Assembly (NCBI GenBank): GCA_000934455.1 | Contig: KN882594.1 | Span: 106,922-130,246 of the forward strand | Length of the DNA: 23,325 nucleotides | Origin: Apostichopus parvimensis | Taxonomy: Eukaryota > Echinodermata > Holothuroidea > Aspidochirotida > Stichopodidae | Reading direction: 5' to 3' | Shown: piece by piece, positions 1 to 12,924 of the stretch | How the letters are laid out: each line of letters opens with the position of its first letter | Numbering within the stretch: position 1 is the stretch's first letter | The notes under the pieces: model-generated | What the model was told of the DNA's origin: nothing | Database searches by the model: none | What the model saw: only the letters and a program-made list of their open reading frames with translations | Made by a program: the position numbers and the translations under genes

Positions 1-823
1 ATATATATGTAAACGGTGATACAAATGGATGAATTCTTAGCCACTGAGGTTTTCAAAATTTAATAATGTTGGAATTTGGAAAAAAAATTAACCTGCTCTT
101 AATTAGACATACTCTATCATCCAATCACAGTTAAAACATTATTACAGAATCTGAAAAAGGTGGGAAAATACCTCAGAAGTCATCATAAGATTTTACATAA
201 CTTTTCTGCTCCCTCATTTTTCTTACAAGACTGTGGGCTGGTCACTTTCTCCTCCACTAATTTTTTTTTTGAAAGTTACTTTTGAAGTTTTCTGATAGAG
301 AGAGATACTCCCAACCCCCCCCCCTCCCAACCCCAGATGGGGGAAAGAAGACAGCATGCAGTGACCTCTTAGATAGTCTTTAGAATATCTTCCAGGACAC
401 CTCTCAAGAGAGACTTGTTTCTTATTTGTAGACAGTTCTCCATGTAGCTGTCCTACCAATCCCCACTGACTTGCTTATTGATACATCTTTTTTCTGTTTG
501 GGTCATCAACTTTCAGGAAATCCTTCTAGACTCATAAAATTACTCAAGTAAGATTACTAAGACTCACTCCTGGAATGTTTACACCAAATGATCATTAATT
601 ATGAAGACAATCATGATGATAAGACTTTGAAAAATGGCAAGTTTTTCTAGTTTTCAAGTTTTTTTATTTCTTCATTTTTTGGGGAAAACTAAAGAGCAGC
701 TAAGGATATGTGCTATACTGCTGTATGGAATATTACTAGCACTCAAATGATCCTTCTTTTTTTTTCCGTTCGACTACGACATTCAAGGAAATATCTGCTT
801 CAAGTCATCCTGCAGGAAATTAC
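1..823. other. Intron downstream of exon 23 (partial)
   Basis: AT-rich sequence with no family-like coding. A C-run around 314-326 gives a G-rich stretch on the transcript strand. A 78-codon minus-strand frame at 223-459 has no family pattern or supported splice sites and is taken as chance. The next exon lies outside the window. Confidence 0.6.
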
Positions 824-1051
824 CTGGATGGTGCTTCTCTGCATTCTATAGTTGTCTCTGATCTCCTCCATCCTCTCTCGGATGCCCTCGCCTGTCTCTC
901 GCAACTGTTGGATCAATTCATCGTTCCTCAGCGTGGTGCGTTCCATGTAAGAAGAGAAACCGTCTCGGATGACTCTGCCGATCTCTTGATACCTTTCCCA
1001 GGTCACCTCGCGATTCTCCCTCATGGCTTCGAGACGTTCCACAGCAGCCTC
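824..1051 (-). CDS. Exon 23: charged amphipathic helix / coiled coil
   Basis: Residues 1738-1813, phase 0 at both ends; acceptor TTCATCAG, donor GTAATT after ...S-T-I-Q. About 76 residues of near-continuous helix rich in Glu and Arg: E-A-A-V-E-R-L-E-A-M-R-E, then E-L-I-Q-Q-L-R-E-T-G-E-G-I-R and M-E-E-I-R-D-N-Y, with hydrophobics spaced three or four apart. Amphipathic helical blocks follow beta blocks in apoB, so it may lie on the lipoprotein surface. The gene must continue below position 1, since no stop codon follows in frame before the donor. Confidence 0.92.
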
Positions 1052-4000
1052 CTGATGAAAAATCACAGGTGACAAATAACAGTTCAAGATACTGAGCATT
1101 CCAAACATTGTTCTGACCATTAAACAGGTGTGTCTTTTTTTTTTCTATTTTTTTATGAAGCAAGTTGTAAATCCAGGAAATGATACTTCAGAATAACTTT
1201 AATAAGTATACCTATATTTATATAACAATAGCTATGTTAAAATAGTGACAGTTTTGATACCAACATCCTTATGGAAAACAAAGGTGACAAAATATTTGTT
1301 GGTGCAAGACTTTTGAAAATTATGTCAAATAATGACTATGCTTTCCTCAGAGTTTAAGTAGCAAAATAAAATTGAACACCACTGTGAACATATTTCAGTA
1401 CAAACAGAAAACATAGCTTTAAGAGTTCAAAATTTTACAGAAACAACTCAAGATGCTGCTCTAAGTTGTGAAAACTTACTTGTATAGTCATAGGCCATGT
1501 GGTCTCCCAGGTGAGTAGATTGTAAAGGGTATGTGGATTCCAGATGGAGATAGTGTGCTGAGCATTCACTGCACCATTCTTGGTCAGTGTGGTCTGGATG
1601 GCGGAGTCATTCAAATAATTGGTATGTAACTTGTGTTCACCTAATGGGGGGAAGGGGGAAACATTTCATAAATTCACTATGATATAGGTCTTATGGGTAA
1701 AAATAGGTCACGGCCTGTACTACAGACTTAAGGCTTCTGTTTCAGGGGAATATTAAAGATTGCTCACAATTCAAAGAAAAATATTTGCAGAGTTTCTTCA
1801 CGACATACATAGAAACTGTTATTTGCATAAAATGTTTGTTTACAACAAAATGCTACACATTTTTGCGTATATATAAATGTTACAATGCGGATTAACTTGA
1901 ATGAAAATTCTTTCTCGTTAAACAAGATCATTTGTTCTTAGAGTTAATCATAAGGCAAAAAAAAAATTGGCAATCACAGGCATCTTGTATGGCATTAATT
2001 TTTCCTATGGTACACCAGGAATAAATGATAAATAATATCCTGGAATCTGCAATAAGACAAAGTCTAATAAATAACACAGTTCTATTGTAAATGTGCTAGA
2101 TACCGTTGTATTTGAGTACGAAGTTTGTACATTTTGCCGGGTAATTTTGTGACGCCGTACCCTGTGTGTCTGAAACCCTGTTTTTTTTCCCCCTGTGTAC
2201 AGTTGACACACTGCATACATAGAACTATTGTGTTCTATAAAATGATACATTGATTTGCACCTTGGGACTCAAAGTTGTACCTTTGCAGTCCCTGATTGAG
2301 TAAATGCACTCACTTCAGGGCTTTAGCAAATAGAAAAAGAGTAATATTATGAAGGGAGTTGGGAAGGTCTTAGGGTAGGTGGTCCCTTCCTCCCCAATGG
2401 CAAAGATTTTTCTGATAGGAAATATATTGGTACAAAACTACTGGTACATTTTTCCAGCTTTTACCAGCAAAGGAATCCAAAAGTAATCTCTCATCAGCAA
2501 AATAATCAATTTCTAACATTATTTTTTTATTATTTTTTTTTCTATTTGATTTGGTTCGATTCCCTTCCGTTGATGGCACCATTTTAAGTGCGACAAAACG
2601 ATACGGTTTTCTTTCTTTAGTTTTACATAACTTTCATCCATGGGTGCATTTAGTGTGGAGAAAGGTGTAACTGGCTGAAATCTATATACAATGATGAAAT
2701 TGTCCTTTTAAGCGGACACCATCAGACATACCTGCTTTAGTTTCAAAGATGACATCTAACAGATCCTTGTTAAAGTTACATTGTACATTGAACGGACGCT
2801 TCACATTATTTATGTTGATTGAGGTTTCCATACGATAACTGCACTCTGATTCCGATGTCCGGTTAAAAACATTACCCCTGATAATGATATCGTTAGCTGG
2901 ACCAAGACCCTACAATGAAGAGGAGAGGAAAAGAAAATGTATGTGCGTGGAAAACAAGGATTCCACACAATAAACTTCCTCTTTACAATATAAACTGTGG
3001 CAAAATTTGTATGTGCGTGGAAAACAAGGATTCCACGCTATAAACTTCCTCTTTACAATATAAACTGTGGCAAAATCTGTATGCGCGTGGAAAACAAGGA
3101 TTCCACGCAATAAACTTTCTCTTTACAATATAAACTGTGGCAAAATCTGTATGCGTGCGGAAAACAAGGATTCCACGCTATAAACTTCCTCTTAACAATA
3201 TAACCTGTGGCAAATTGATGTTTACAAGTTCATGTTTGTTTATAATTATCATCAATACTAAAATAATCATGATAAAATATTCTAGGATACACCTCCAAAA
3301 CTGTCCCTCAATACTCATTTCTATCAATTGTAATACCTCTATATGGGGAGGGGGAGGGGTATGGACCAACTCATTATCCACTTCGGCAACCCTCAGACCC
3401 AATTCAGTGGTATACTTTAACAAGCGGGTTCCTCAAGAGCCTGTCCAATATCATTGATCATCTTTCAGTTCATTTTCACTGATGCCTTATCGAGTGAAGT
3501 CGTCCAACACAATGCTCGTTGTTCACAATCATTTATCATTACACCTTCATCGTTACATTTCTTCTTCTTCAGCTGCTACTGCTGCTGTTGCTTTTAAAAG
3601 TCAACAATTTTTCCATGACCTGCTGCTGATGCTGCTTCTCCTGGATCTATTTTACAACCATCTGAACTTACGTGGAACATCAGCTCCTTTGTTGCCTTGT
3701 CCAGATCGATTTCTATCCCGAGATGAGCGGGTCCCTCCAAGTCTGGAATGGAACACTCCGCTTCCAGGCCAAAGTAAGTACTCGCGTCGTTGTTTCTGAT
3801 ACTCCTACATCGTGGATTTATTTTTAAAAAAAAGGATATATATATGTTATCTTCCAAAGTAAGACATGGATGTTGCTTCATTTTACTTCTACGACATACA
3901 AATGGGATATTTGTTTCACCGTTAAATTAAGGGAGATAAAATCCTGAATCATTGACAGCAACCATTACACGCAGTGGGGCAGTCATTGACAGCACCCATT

Positions 4001-7000
4001 ACACACAGTGGGGCAGTGATTGACAGCATCCATTACACGCAGTGGGGCAGTCATTGACAGCACCCATTACACGCAGTGGGGCAGTGATTGACAGCATCCA
4101 TTACACGCAGTGGGGCAGTCATTGACAGCACCCATTACACACAGTGGGGCAGTCATTGACAGCATCCATTACACACAGTGGGGCAGATAGCCAGGTTAGG
4201 CCAGAGGGCAAATATGTAACCCAGTATCATCCTTTTTTAAGTCTCCATATTTCTTTGAGTATAGTTTAAAGAAGAGAATATCTATCCTTGTATCCACATT
4301 TCCCAGGCCTCTTATTTGACCTCCCCCCCCCCTGCAACCAATGCCTCCTTCAGCAAGACAATTCACTGCTAGAAACAAAAATACAAGGCTGATGTCCCCC
4401 CTAGATTGACCTACATCCTCCTGGAGCTAGTGTTCCTCACTCCCCCCCTCAAAAAGATCCACCCACTTCCCCCACCCCCAATCTCAACTCTTCCATCCCT
4501 AATAACTTTCAAGTTCCAATACGTCCAAACTAAACAAGGCTTGTCGACATAGTGATGGCATTCTGGTCTCATTGTGTATTTATAACATGGAACAACAAAA
4601 CAGAAGTGTAGCATGGCAGGTATTAGTGTGTGGCATATGCCGACTTAAGGGTATTATTATTAATGAGTCTCTATGATGCTCTGTACCTTCAACAAGAAAC
4701 ATTGCAAAGTAAACGTTTTCCCCCCTACATTTTCTACCTACAGTTTATATAAAGCTTTATTTACAATCCAAGTTTTAAATCTGGAAGGTATTCGCTCGAA
4801 GGAAGAAAAGCTTACATGATGGACGTAAGATCGAAGCCGCTGGGATCGTGTTCAAAGGAGAGTTCAAAGTCAGTGAACTCGGAGTATTGTTTAGCATCCA
4901 AACTGAGTTCTGCATGTTCCTGATGGTCCCCATCGTTCATATCAAAGACTACGTTTGTCTTAACATGACTGTCGCCTGGAAACGTCAGGTTGCTGGCAAC
5001 ACTGAACCTCTGTAAATAAAGAATCAATACAGATTGGCAAATAGCTGGACAACAGCAAGTGACTTTATATTGATTACACACACACACACATATGCATGCA
5101 AGTTCATGGCAGATATATTCAGAACAAATTTGTCTTCAGAGAGAATCTGATGGGAAGGCAATGTTTTACACAACTAGCTAACTTGCAAATTGATGCATGC
5201 CCCCCCCCCCCAAAAAATAACTTTATATTGGTTTTGTATATTACTGGCTTGGTTTTGTATATTACTGGCTTGGGGTGGGGGGTATTATTTATTACTGGCT
5301 TGGGGTGGGGGGGTTATATATTGATGCATGCCCCCCCCAAATAGCTTTATATTGGTTTTGTATATTACTGGCCTGGGGTGGGGGTTGGGAGGGGAGGGAA
5401 TTATCTATTGTGTTCATCAACCTATTAAGAACAACTCTCAAATTCAGTGACTCATACCTTCCCTTGCTGCAGAGTAGCAGTAACGTTGGTTTTGTGTATA
5501 TTATTGGCTTGGGGGTGGGGGGGGGGGAGGAGGGAGGGGAGGGGATTGTCATCAATTGTGTTCATCAACCTATTGAGAACAACTCTAAAATTCAGTGACT
5601 CATACCTTCCCTTGCTGCAGAGTAGCAGTAACGGATGTGATGTAGTTAGGTTTGCCGCCTGTCTCCTGTTCTGAGTGAGTAATCTCAAAGGTTGAAGCGT
5701 CATCTTGTCCATGGTCGTATTCAACCTGCAAAATGAGGTCAAAAAATATGCGAAACATAAATAAAGAGAGAAGGAAAACAAACACAGAAGTCTGTATTCT
5801 TGAAACATTTGGTACTTTGATATCAATAATTCTGACATAATGAGCAGCTTTTTTAATTTTTTTAAAATTTTTTTTTTTTTAAATTTATCTTTCAATATTC
5901 TTAGACACACAAAGTTCCATACAAATATAAGCTCACAACCTGAATTGTCAACTTTTATTCCAATAAACAACAAATGTAAAACAGATGTAAAAACGGTAGT
6001 AAGAACTCTGGACTATCACATCCGATTCACCAAACACCCTCTCATTTAACTTTCACATGGTGGTAAGAACAAGGAAGTTGTCTATGTTTCATTGCAATCT
6101 GACTACAAAGTTGTTCACCAAATGTTGAGAGCTAATTAGAAATCAGCAAGCTATTGCAACTAGTTATAGGACAACTTTTTTTGGACGACCCAATGTTGAA
6201 TGCATCTTCTTTCAAAATATTATCCACCAGAAATATACGATACAATGCGATATATGGCCATGAGTCTGGTACTAAGTCGGGAGGGAATGGGTCAGTCACT
6301 GGGGGATCATTTTCATCTTTGGTATATTCTTAAGTAATAACTATCTACTACATTGACATGTAACTGATAATACTGAGGGGTAGAGTTGGGTAAGATGGGG
6401 CTTTAACAGGGTATATGTCTGCAGATGTGAGGAATTGGGGGTGGGGGTGAGGGGGGGGTGGTATAGGTATGTTCAAACAGGAGTATTCACAATCGTCTAA
6501 TTCACGATTAATGTTTCCTTAATACATTCATATATACCAGGTTTTATACAAAATCAGCATATACGATATGCTTACAACACCAACCAAATAAATTTTAAAC
6601 AATCTGCTTCTTGGAAGTGAAGACTAAAACAAAACACAATTGAGGACAACAGTACGAGGTTCTATCGAGATAGAGATGGACTTGATACTCACACTGAACG
6701 ATAGCTGAGGTCCTGCCTTGGACAGAGAGTAGTCCAAACTGTACTCTGGAAGAAGATGAACTGTCCTGAGAGGTTGCACCAACACGAGACTGCCCTCTAC
6801 GAGGAGATTCTCCTCCGTATTCTGTACGGAGGATACAGAACTGATGGTCAGCTGTTGATTAGATTCGGGTCCCCAGAAGAAGGACAGGGAGCCAGACTTG
6901 AGTGGTATGTTGTTAGGGTCACTTAAACTCTCCTCCCTCAGAATGTGCATACCAAAGTGATGAAGGCTCGGAATGACCGATGTGGGGAGCTTGACGCGAA

Positions 7001-10000
7001 CTCCTATGTTGTCTGCGTTCAGGACTCTAGGACGTTCGTTGGTGATGCTCCTTGTTACGTTGAAATGGAACTGAGATAACAAAGATATGGATTAAAAGTT
7101 ATCATAATGCAGTATAAACAGCTTTATCACAATTCGCAGGGAGAGATAGAATTACTGGTATCGTTAACCTTTAACTGGGTAGATAATAATAATAATAATA
7201 ATGATAATTTCATTTCATGTCCCATTTTAACGCCCATACATTCTGCTTAATTACAAAGTTACACACTGTATTTGAGCCAAGGGAGAATATGTTGCCATAT
7301 TATTCACTTGAGATCATTATGAAATCTGGTCTGGACTTCCAAGAGAAACAGATTTCTATTAATTTCCGCAATCACAAATGAAAGTTCATGCAATGCAATG
7401 ACTTAAACATGAAGATTTCAAAGTGCAACGGCATGTACATTCTGCTGATGAAGTGTGGTAGATTAAGGCCACATGTTGTATTTTGTTTGCAGGGCAACAC
7501 AATTTTTAAATTCCTTTTTCTGTTCAACATTGACTTTAAAAAGAAAAAACTTAATAAATAAAAAACTGGATCTTACTCAAACAATTTCTAGATCGTTGTA
7601 AATTTGCTTTAATAATAGAGTGAATTTGGTCAAGACTGATTACTGATGTTTCTTACACCAGACCCTTTCAAGACTGAAATATGTGTGCCCTTCGCGTCTA
7701 TTCGAGTGTGAAAGAATTTAGGCTGCAGTGGCAACCAAAACACTACCAATCCAGGTGACTTTTCTCCTTTACTCGTTTAATTCTCTTTCGCGAGTAAGAA
7801 ATGCTCTGCGATATGATTTCAAAATGGGGTTATTATTCTTCAGCAATCTAATATTAATAGGAATAAAAGAAGTTAACACATCAGCACAGACGTATTGTTG
7901 ATGCAAGCAAAGAGAGACTCACCAAGGGTTCGTCGAGAACGTTGAAGAAGACGACGAAACCGACGTTGTCCACGTTCCTCTCCATGTCGATACCGCATTT
8001 GACCGGCCACTCTGGGGCATAGATAGAAGAGGCAGACAAGCCGACGTGCGTCCTGAAGGTGCCCTCAACCTGGATGGATGTATCCAGGTCGATTCTAAAT
8101 CGGACCTCTTCTGGGTTTGCCAGCTGCACGAAGTAGTCCAATCCGTGTTCGTTACGGGTCAGCCCGGTGGTGAGGATGAGGGTCTTGCCAGGTCCAGAGA
8201 CCTGCAGGAATAGCTGGTGATCCTTACCATGAAGGGTTTCATCCGTGGTCACCTTGAGATTGACATCCACCAGGGTCATGTCGAAATCAAAGGAAGCTAC
8301 CTCGACTGTCAGGTGAGGGTTGAAGAGGCGACCTTGGGTCACCGTGTGGTCCAGCTTGAGAGTGCCCCTCTGGAAGGGAGCATTAACCGATGTGGTAAAG
8401 ATGAAGCCACCATCGTTCTCTTTCTTCTCCAGGGCGACTGAAGAGATGAAGTGGATACCAGCGCCGTATTCAATGTCCAAGGTGAAGTCGAAGTCACAAC
8501 TGTCTGACTTCTTGAGTGTGACCTCGACAGAGTTTTTGTGGTATGGAGCTGTAGTATTGACACGTATGGCAATGTTCCTGGCTGACTCTTCATATTGCTT
8601 GGTGACTCTGGTCTCGATTCCAAACACCTTCTCTTCCGACCCTTCGGTCAGCATGGACCAAGAGAGTCCACCTTTTCCGCTTCCGACCTCGGTCTGTACA
8701 AATCCCTTGAATTTGCCGGTCGACATGGGCGACGTGAGTGTGACCGTAGCGCTGCCCGTCATTACCTCGGACTGGTGACTTTCCTCTTTCTCAACACGAA
8801 TTGACCAAGTATTTCCCTCTGGTAGGAGGGTCAAGGAGAGGATTGAATCAAAGCCCATGGCATCTTCCTTCTCCAGGTTAAAGCCCACTTTGAAATCAGA
8901 TAGTACGTTGAATGGGGTGTTGACCGTGAGTGACCCCGACCCACCTGTGCCTCCATTGCCCTTGCTGCCGGTTCCTTCCACCATGAACACGGACTCGTCG
9001 TCTGAGCTGATGGTCAGACGAGCAGTGCCTTCACCCTCGGCTCTGACCAGAGAGAACTCGACTCCACGGGTGGACATCTCGGGGAGAGTGATTACGGCAT
9101 TCACAGTGACTCCGGTCTCTTGTGTCTTGGAATATGACACGGTGGCCATGACTTTCCTATCTTCCTGCCACTGTATTGTAGTCGTAGCAGACACATCGGA
9201 ATTCTCTCTGTTCCAGACCTGGCTTATTCTCTTTATAGATCCTGGAGTGCTCAATGAAACTTCATAGCTTCCCGACCTGCCGGCATCATTCCACTCGTGG
9301 ACCAACCCCAGACGGGTTCCGACCAAGGTGACGGGTGTCGACGGTTCTTTATCTACGACTTGGATGCTGAAATCTGTCATTCCATATTGGCTTTGTAAGC
9401 TCTGAGAGAGGACCAAGTGGGTGCCTTGGTTGGGGTGCTGCAGAGTCACGGTAAAGCTGTTGGTCAAAGCATCGTCAGTTTGTTCCACCACCATGGAATG
9501 AGTAAGGATGAGCTGCAAGAGGAAGATTCAAAGGTTAAAAAATGGTAAATATAGCAGAAATCATTTACTAGGAAAGTCCCTGCAGCAGCAAGCAGCAGGA
9601 TCTCTAAAGACCATCTCTAAAGACCAGCAGTGTCTAATATGTGAAACCACAGAGCACAATAGATTGTATGCTTGAAACTGCAGGATCCTGCCTAATATGT
9701 GAAACCACTGACCACAAAAGATTGTATGCTTGCCTGCAGCCGCCCTCTCAGTGTCCTGCTTTTTAACAAATTTCAAATAGCAGATTTGATGCTTGAGCAA
9801 ACAAGAGTTTCATCATCATCATAAAACAGTTCAATAGATTAAAAATACATTCAACACTATAACATGTCTACAATCAAAAGGGCAGTATTCAAAGAAGTCA
9901 TTTTAAGTCCATACTTTCCTGGCTTGTACCAATCATTCACACTTGAGTCACTGTGTTATAGTGGACTCGATACCAGTTATTTCCTGACTCATGTCGTGCT

Positions 10001-12873
10001 GAAGACTTTAATGTATACTTTCTGTACTTAAACAGTCGTTAAATTACACAATTTCAGCCACTTTAGCTAAAAAATGAAAAGTGCTAAAATGACTCTACTG
10101 GCTAACATCAGGTTCTCACTGGCATTTAACTGAATTACAACACACATCGGTTAATACTGTACAGGCTATTGAGAGCAGCCCAATGATAATATCTGCTGTT
10201 AACAAGCAGAAATATAGGGGTTTATGTTTAAATATAGAAATATTGCTGATTCTGTGAATGACAACTGTTAACCAGCTTACCTTGTGCTCGAGATGCCCCC
10301 AATGCCTTTTCGGGTTCTACTGATAAATGGCAAAATCACCGGAAGTTGGCTAAGAAATAGCCCGAATTTCTTCGAGGACTGTGTTAGTTTATCTCTTCTC
10401 ACACCTATCGATTGATCATCCTTTTTTTTTTATTTCGCCTATGCCTCTAAATTTTGTCAGGGTTGGGGACAGGGAAATCAAAGTATGCCTTATAGAGGGC
10501 GCCATTTTCATTTGGGCCTACACCAGAAATATTTTTCCCTTTTAGTTAATACCCATCCTTTTAACGACCACAACAGACGACTACATTTCTTACCTTTTTG
10601 TTGCCACTGCAGCTTGTCTGTCCATAACAGAACTTGAGAGTACTTTGTGATTCCAAGCCATCAGCCANNNNNNNNNNNNNNNNNNNNNNNNNNNNNNNNN
10701 NNNNNNNNNNNNNNNNNCTTGAGTCACTGTGTTATGGCAAAGTCAAGAATATAGCAGTACTTCCCTGACTTGTGTGGAGTCCCACACTTGAGTCACTGTG
10801 TTATAGTGGACTCGATACCAGTTATATCCTGACTCATGTCGTGCTGAAGACTTTAATGTATACTTTCTGTACTTAAACAGTCGTTAAATTACACAATTTC
10901 AGCCACTTTAGCTAAAACATGAAAAGTGCTAAAATGACTCTACTGGCTAACATCAGGTTCTCACTGGCATTTAACTGAATTACAACACACATCGGTTAAT
11001 ACTGTACAGGCTATTGAGAGCAGCCCAATGATAATATCTGCTGTTAACAAGCAGAAATATAGGGGTTTATGTTTAAATATAGAAATATTGCTGATTCTGT
11101 GAATGACAACTGTTAACCAGCTTACCTTGTGCTTGAGATGCCCCCAATGCCTTTTCGGGTTCTACTGATTAATGGCAAAATCACCGGAAGTTGGCCAAAA
11201 AATAGCCCGAATTTCTTCGAGGACTGTGTTAGTTTATCTCTTCTCACACCTATCGATTGATCATCTTTCTTTTTTTCATTTCTTTTCGCCTATGCCTCTA
11301 AAATTTGTCAGGGTTGGGGACAGGGAAATCAAAGTATGCCTTATAGAGGGTACCATTTTCATTTGGGCCTACACCAGAAATATTTTTTGTTTCGTTAATA
11401 CCCATCCTTCTAACATCGACAGACGACTACATTTCTTACCTTTTTGTTGCCACTGCAGCTTGTCTGTCCATAACAGAACTTGAGAGTACTTTGTGATTCC
11501 AAGCCATCAGCCAGGATTTCACCATCGATACGGAAGCTTGAATCGGGAGAATTTGAGAACTCGCAGGAGAGGAAGAAATCTTGATTGATAGCCTGGAGTG
11601 AGCAGATGACAAGACGATATAAAACAAAAGAATCCATTATGGAAACATCGCCTTGATAATGAAGCGCAAATAGTTTGTAAAAAAAGACATCTTGTGTGTT
11701 ATGTTTGGGAACTATTGCAAATCTCGTTTTGATTAGAGAAATTTTCCTAATATGTTGGAATTATTCAGCAACTTTAGGTCAAACTGACATGCTCATAGCA
11801 TGTTGAATTGTGGGGATATTAATTCTGTGATTCGGCAACAAGAATGATGTCATAACTGCAATTCAACTGGAAATGTTTTTCTTTCCCCCTGTGATAAAAT
11901 ACTCGACTCACTTATTCACAAAGGAAAATAATCCTTTCTTGCAAAAAAAGGTTTCATTTAAAATTCATTTAAAATTAAATTCTTAATACACAAAATATTG
12001 CCAGCAAAGCAAACATTCAAAATTGATCACATTTCAAGGATTAATCATCAAGAAACCTTTAATTGGGAGATTAAAGCATTTTCAAAGACATCTGCCGTGA
12101 CGACATCACGAACCACCCCTGCAAGAATCAAAGGTTTACCCCTGTCAAAAAAAGGTTTAATCAACCATATCTGGAGTTAAGAACAAGATATTGAGATGAG
12201 GGTTTCAACTAAAAGTATGCCATATTTTTTCTCGTTTAAGATGGCTGTTAAAATTGCCTTTGACTGGAATATTCCCTTTAGTAGATTGGAAAAACTAACA
12301 ATTGACCAAAAACATGCACTATGCTTCTTCTTGAATTGAAGACTTCACTAGGTTTTCAATAAGTCAGGTGACATATTACATTTGAGTGTCGAACAATGCA
12401 TATTGACTAGCAATGTGATTTTTTTTTTTCTTTCATGAGGTAGGTTTATAATAAAGTCAAGATCAATAGATGAGAATTCAATCAAATGAATGTTGGCCAT
12501 GGAAAAACTTTGCTACTAATAACCCTGTAGTGCAACTGCAAATGTGAAAATACTTTTCCCAAGAATTTCTGGATTGGTGTCTTACCTCTCGGCCACGAGA
12601 ATTGTGTTTGGCAGCTATTGTCAGAGATCTGGTTCCCCCAAACAGTGACTCTTTGCTGAGGGTAGCATCAAGTGTGATGATAGAGTCCTTGATCTGGACA
12701 ACCGATGCGACTGACCCGTCCATGTATTCACCGCCGATGGTTAGATCAGTTGCGTAACGGGATTTCTTGTTACCCTGGATTTTGGTGATGTCACCTACCA
12801 AAAGCAAGTTTACAACATTTTAAGAAGCGAGAGGATGCTCTCTCTCGCTGTATCATCCAGAGGAATTTAGATA

Positions 12874-12924
<51 letters not shown>

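Noticed and set aside
223..459. 78-codon minus-strand frame downstream of exon 23
   Set aside because: Includes G-run-encoded glycine and no beta or helix pattern of the family. The preceding AG has no matching in-phase path from exon 23 that stays open.
3137..3457. 106-codon plus-strand frame
   Set aside because: It overlaps the 70-bp tandem repeat and low-complexity sequence, and has no recognisable motif.
3482..3799. 105-codon plus-strand frame
   Set aside because: Antisense shadow of exon 20 and of the CAG-rich intron next to it.
5096..5674. Several plus- and minus-strand frames of 75-173 codons
   Set aside because: They are translations of the composite tandem duplication with G/C runs; repeated W-G-G/L-G-W-G strings show this.
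8217..9267. Frames on the plus strand and in other minus frames inside exon 16
   Set aside because: Shadows of the 530-codon frame, which alone has the family composition and matching splice phases.
9745..9817. Possible C/D snoRNA (C-box-like and D-box-like motifs in sense orientation)
   Set aside because: No terminal stem brackets the boxes, and the C box falls in a simple TGA repeat.
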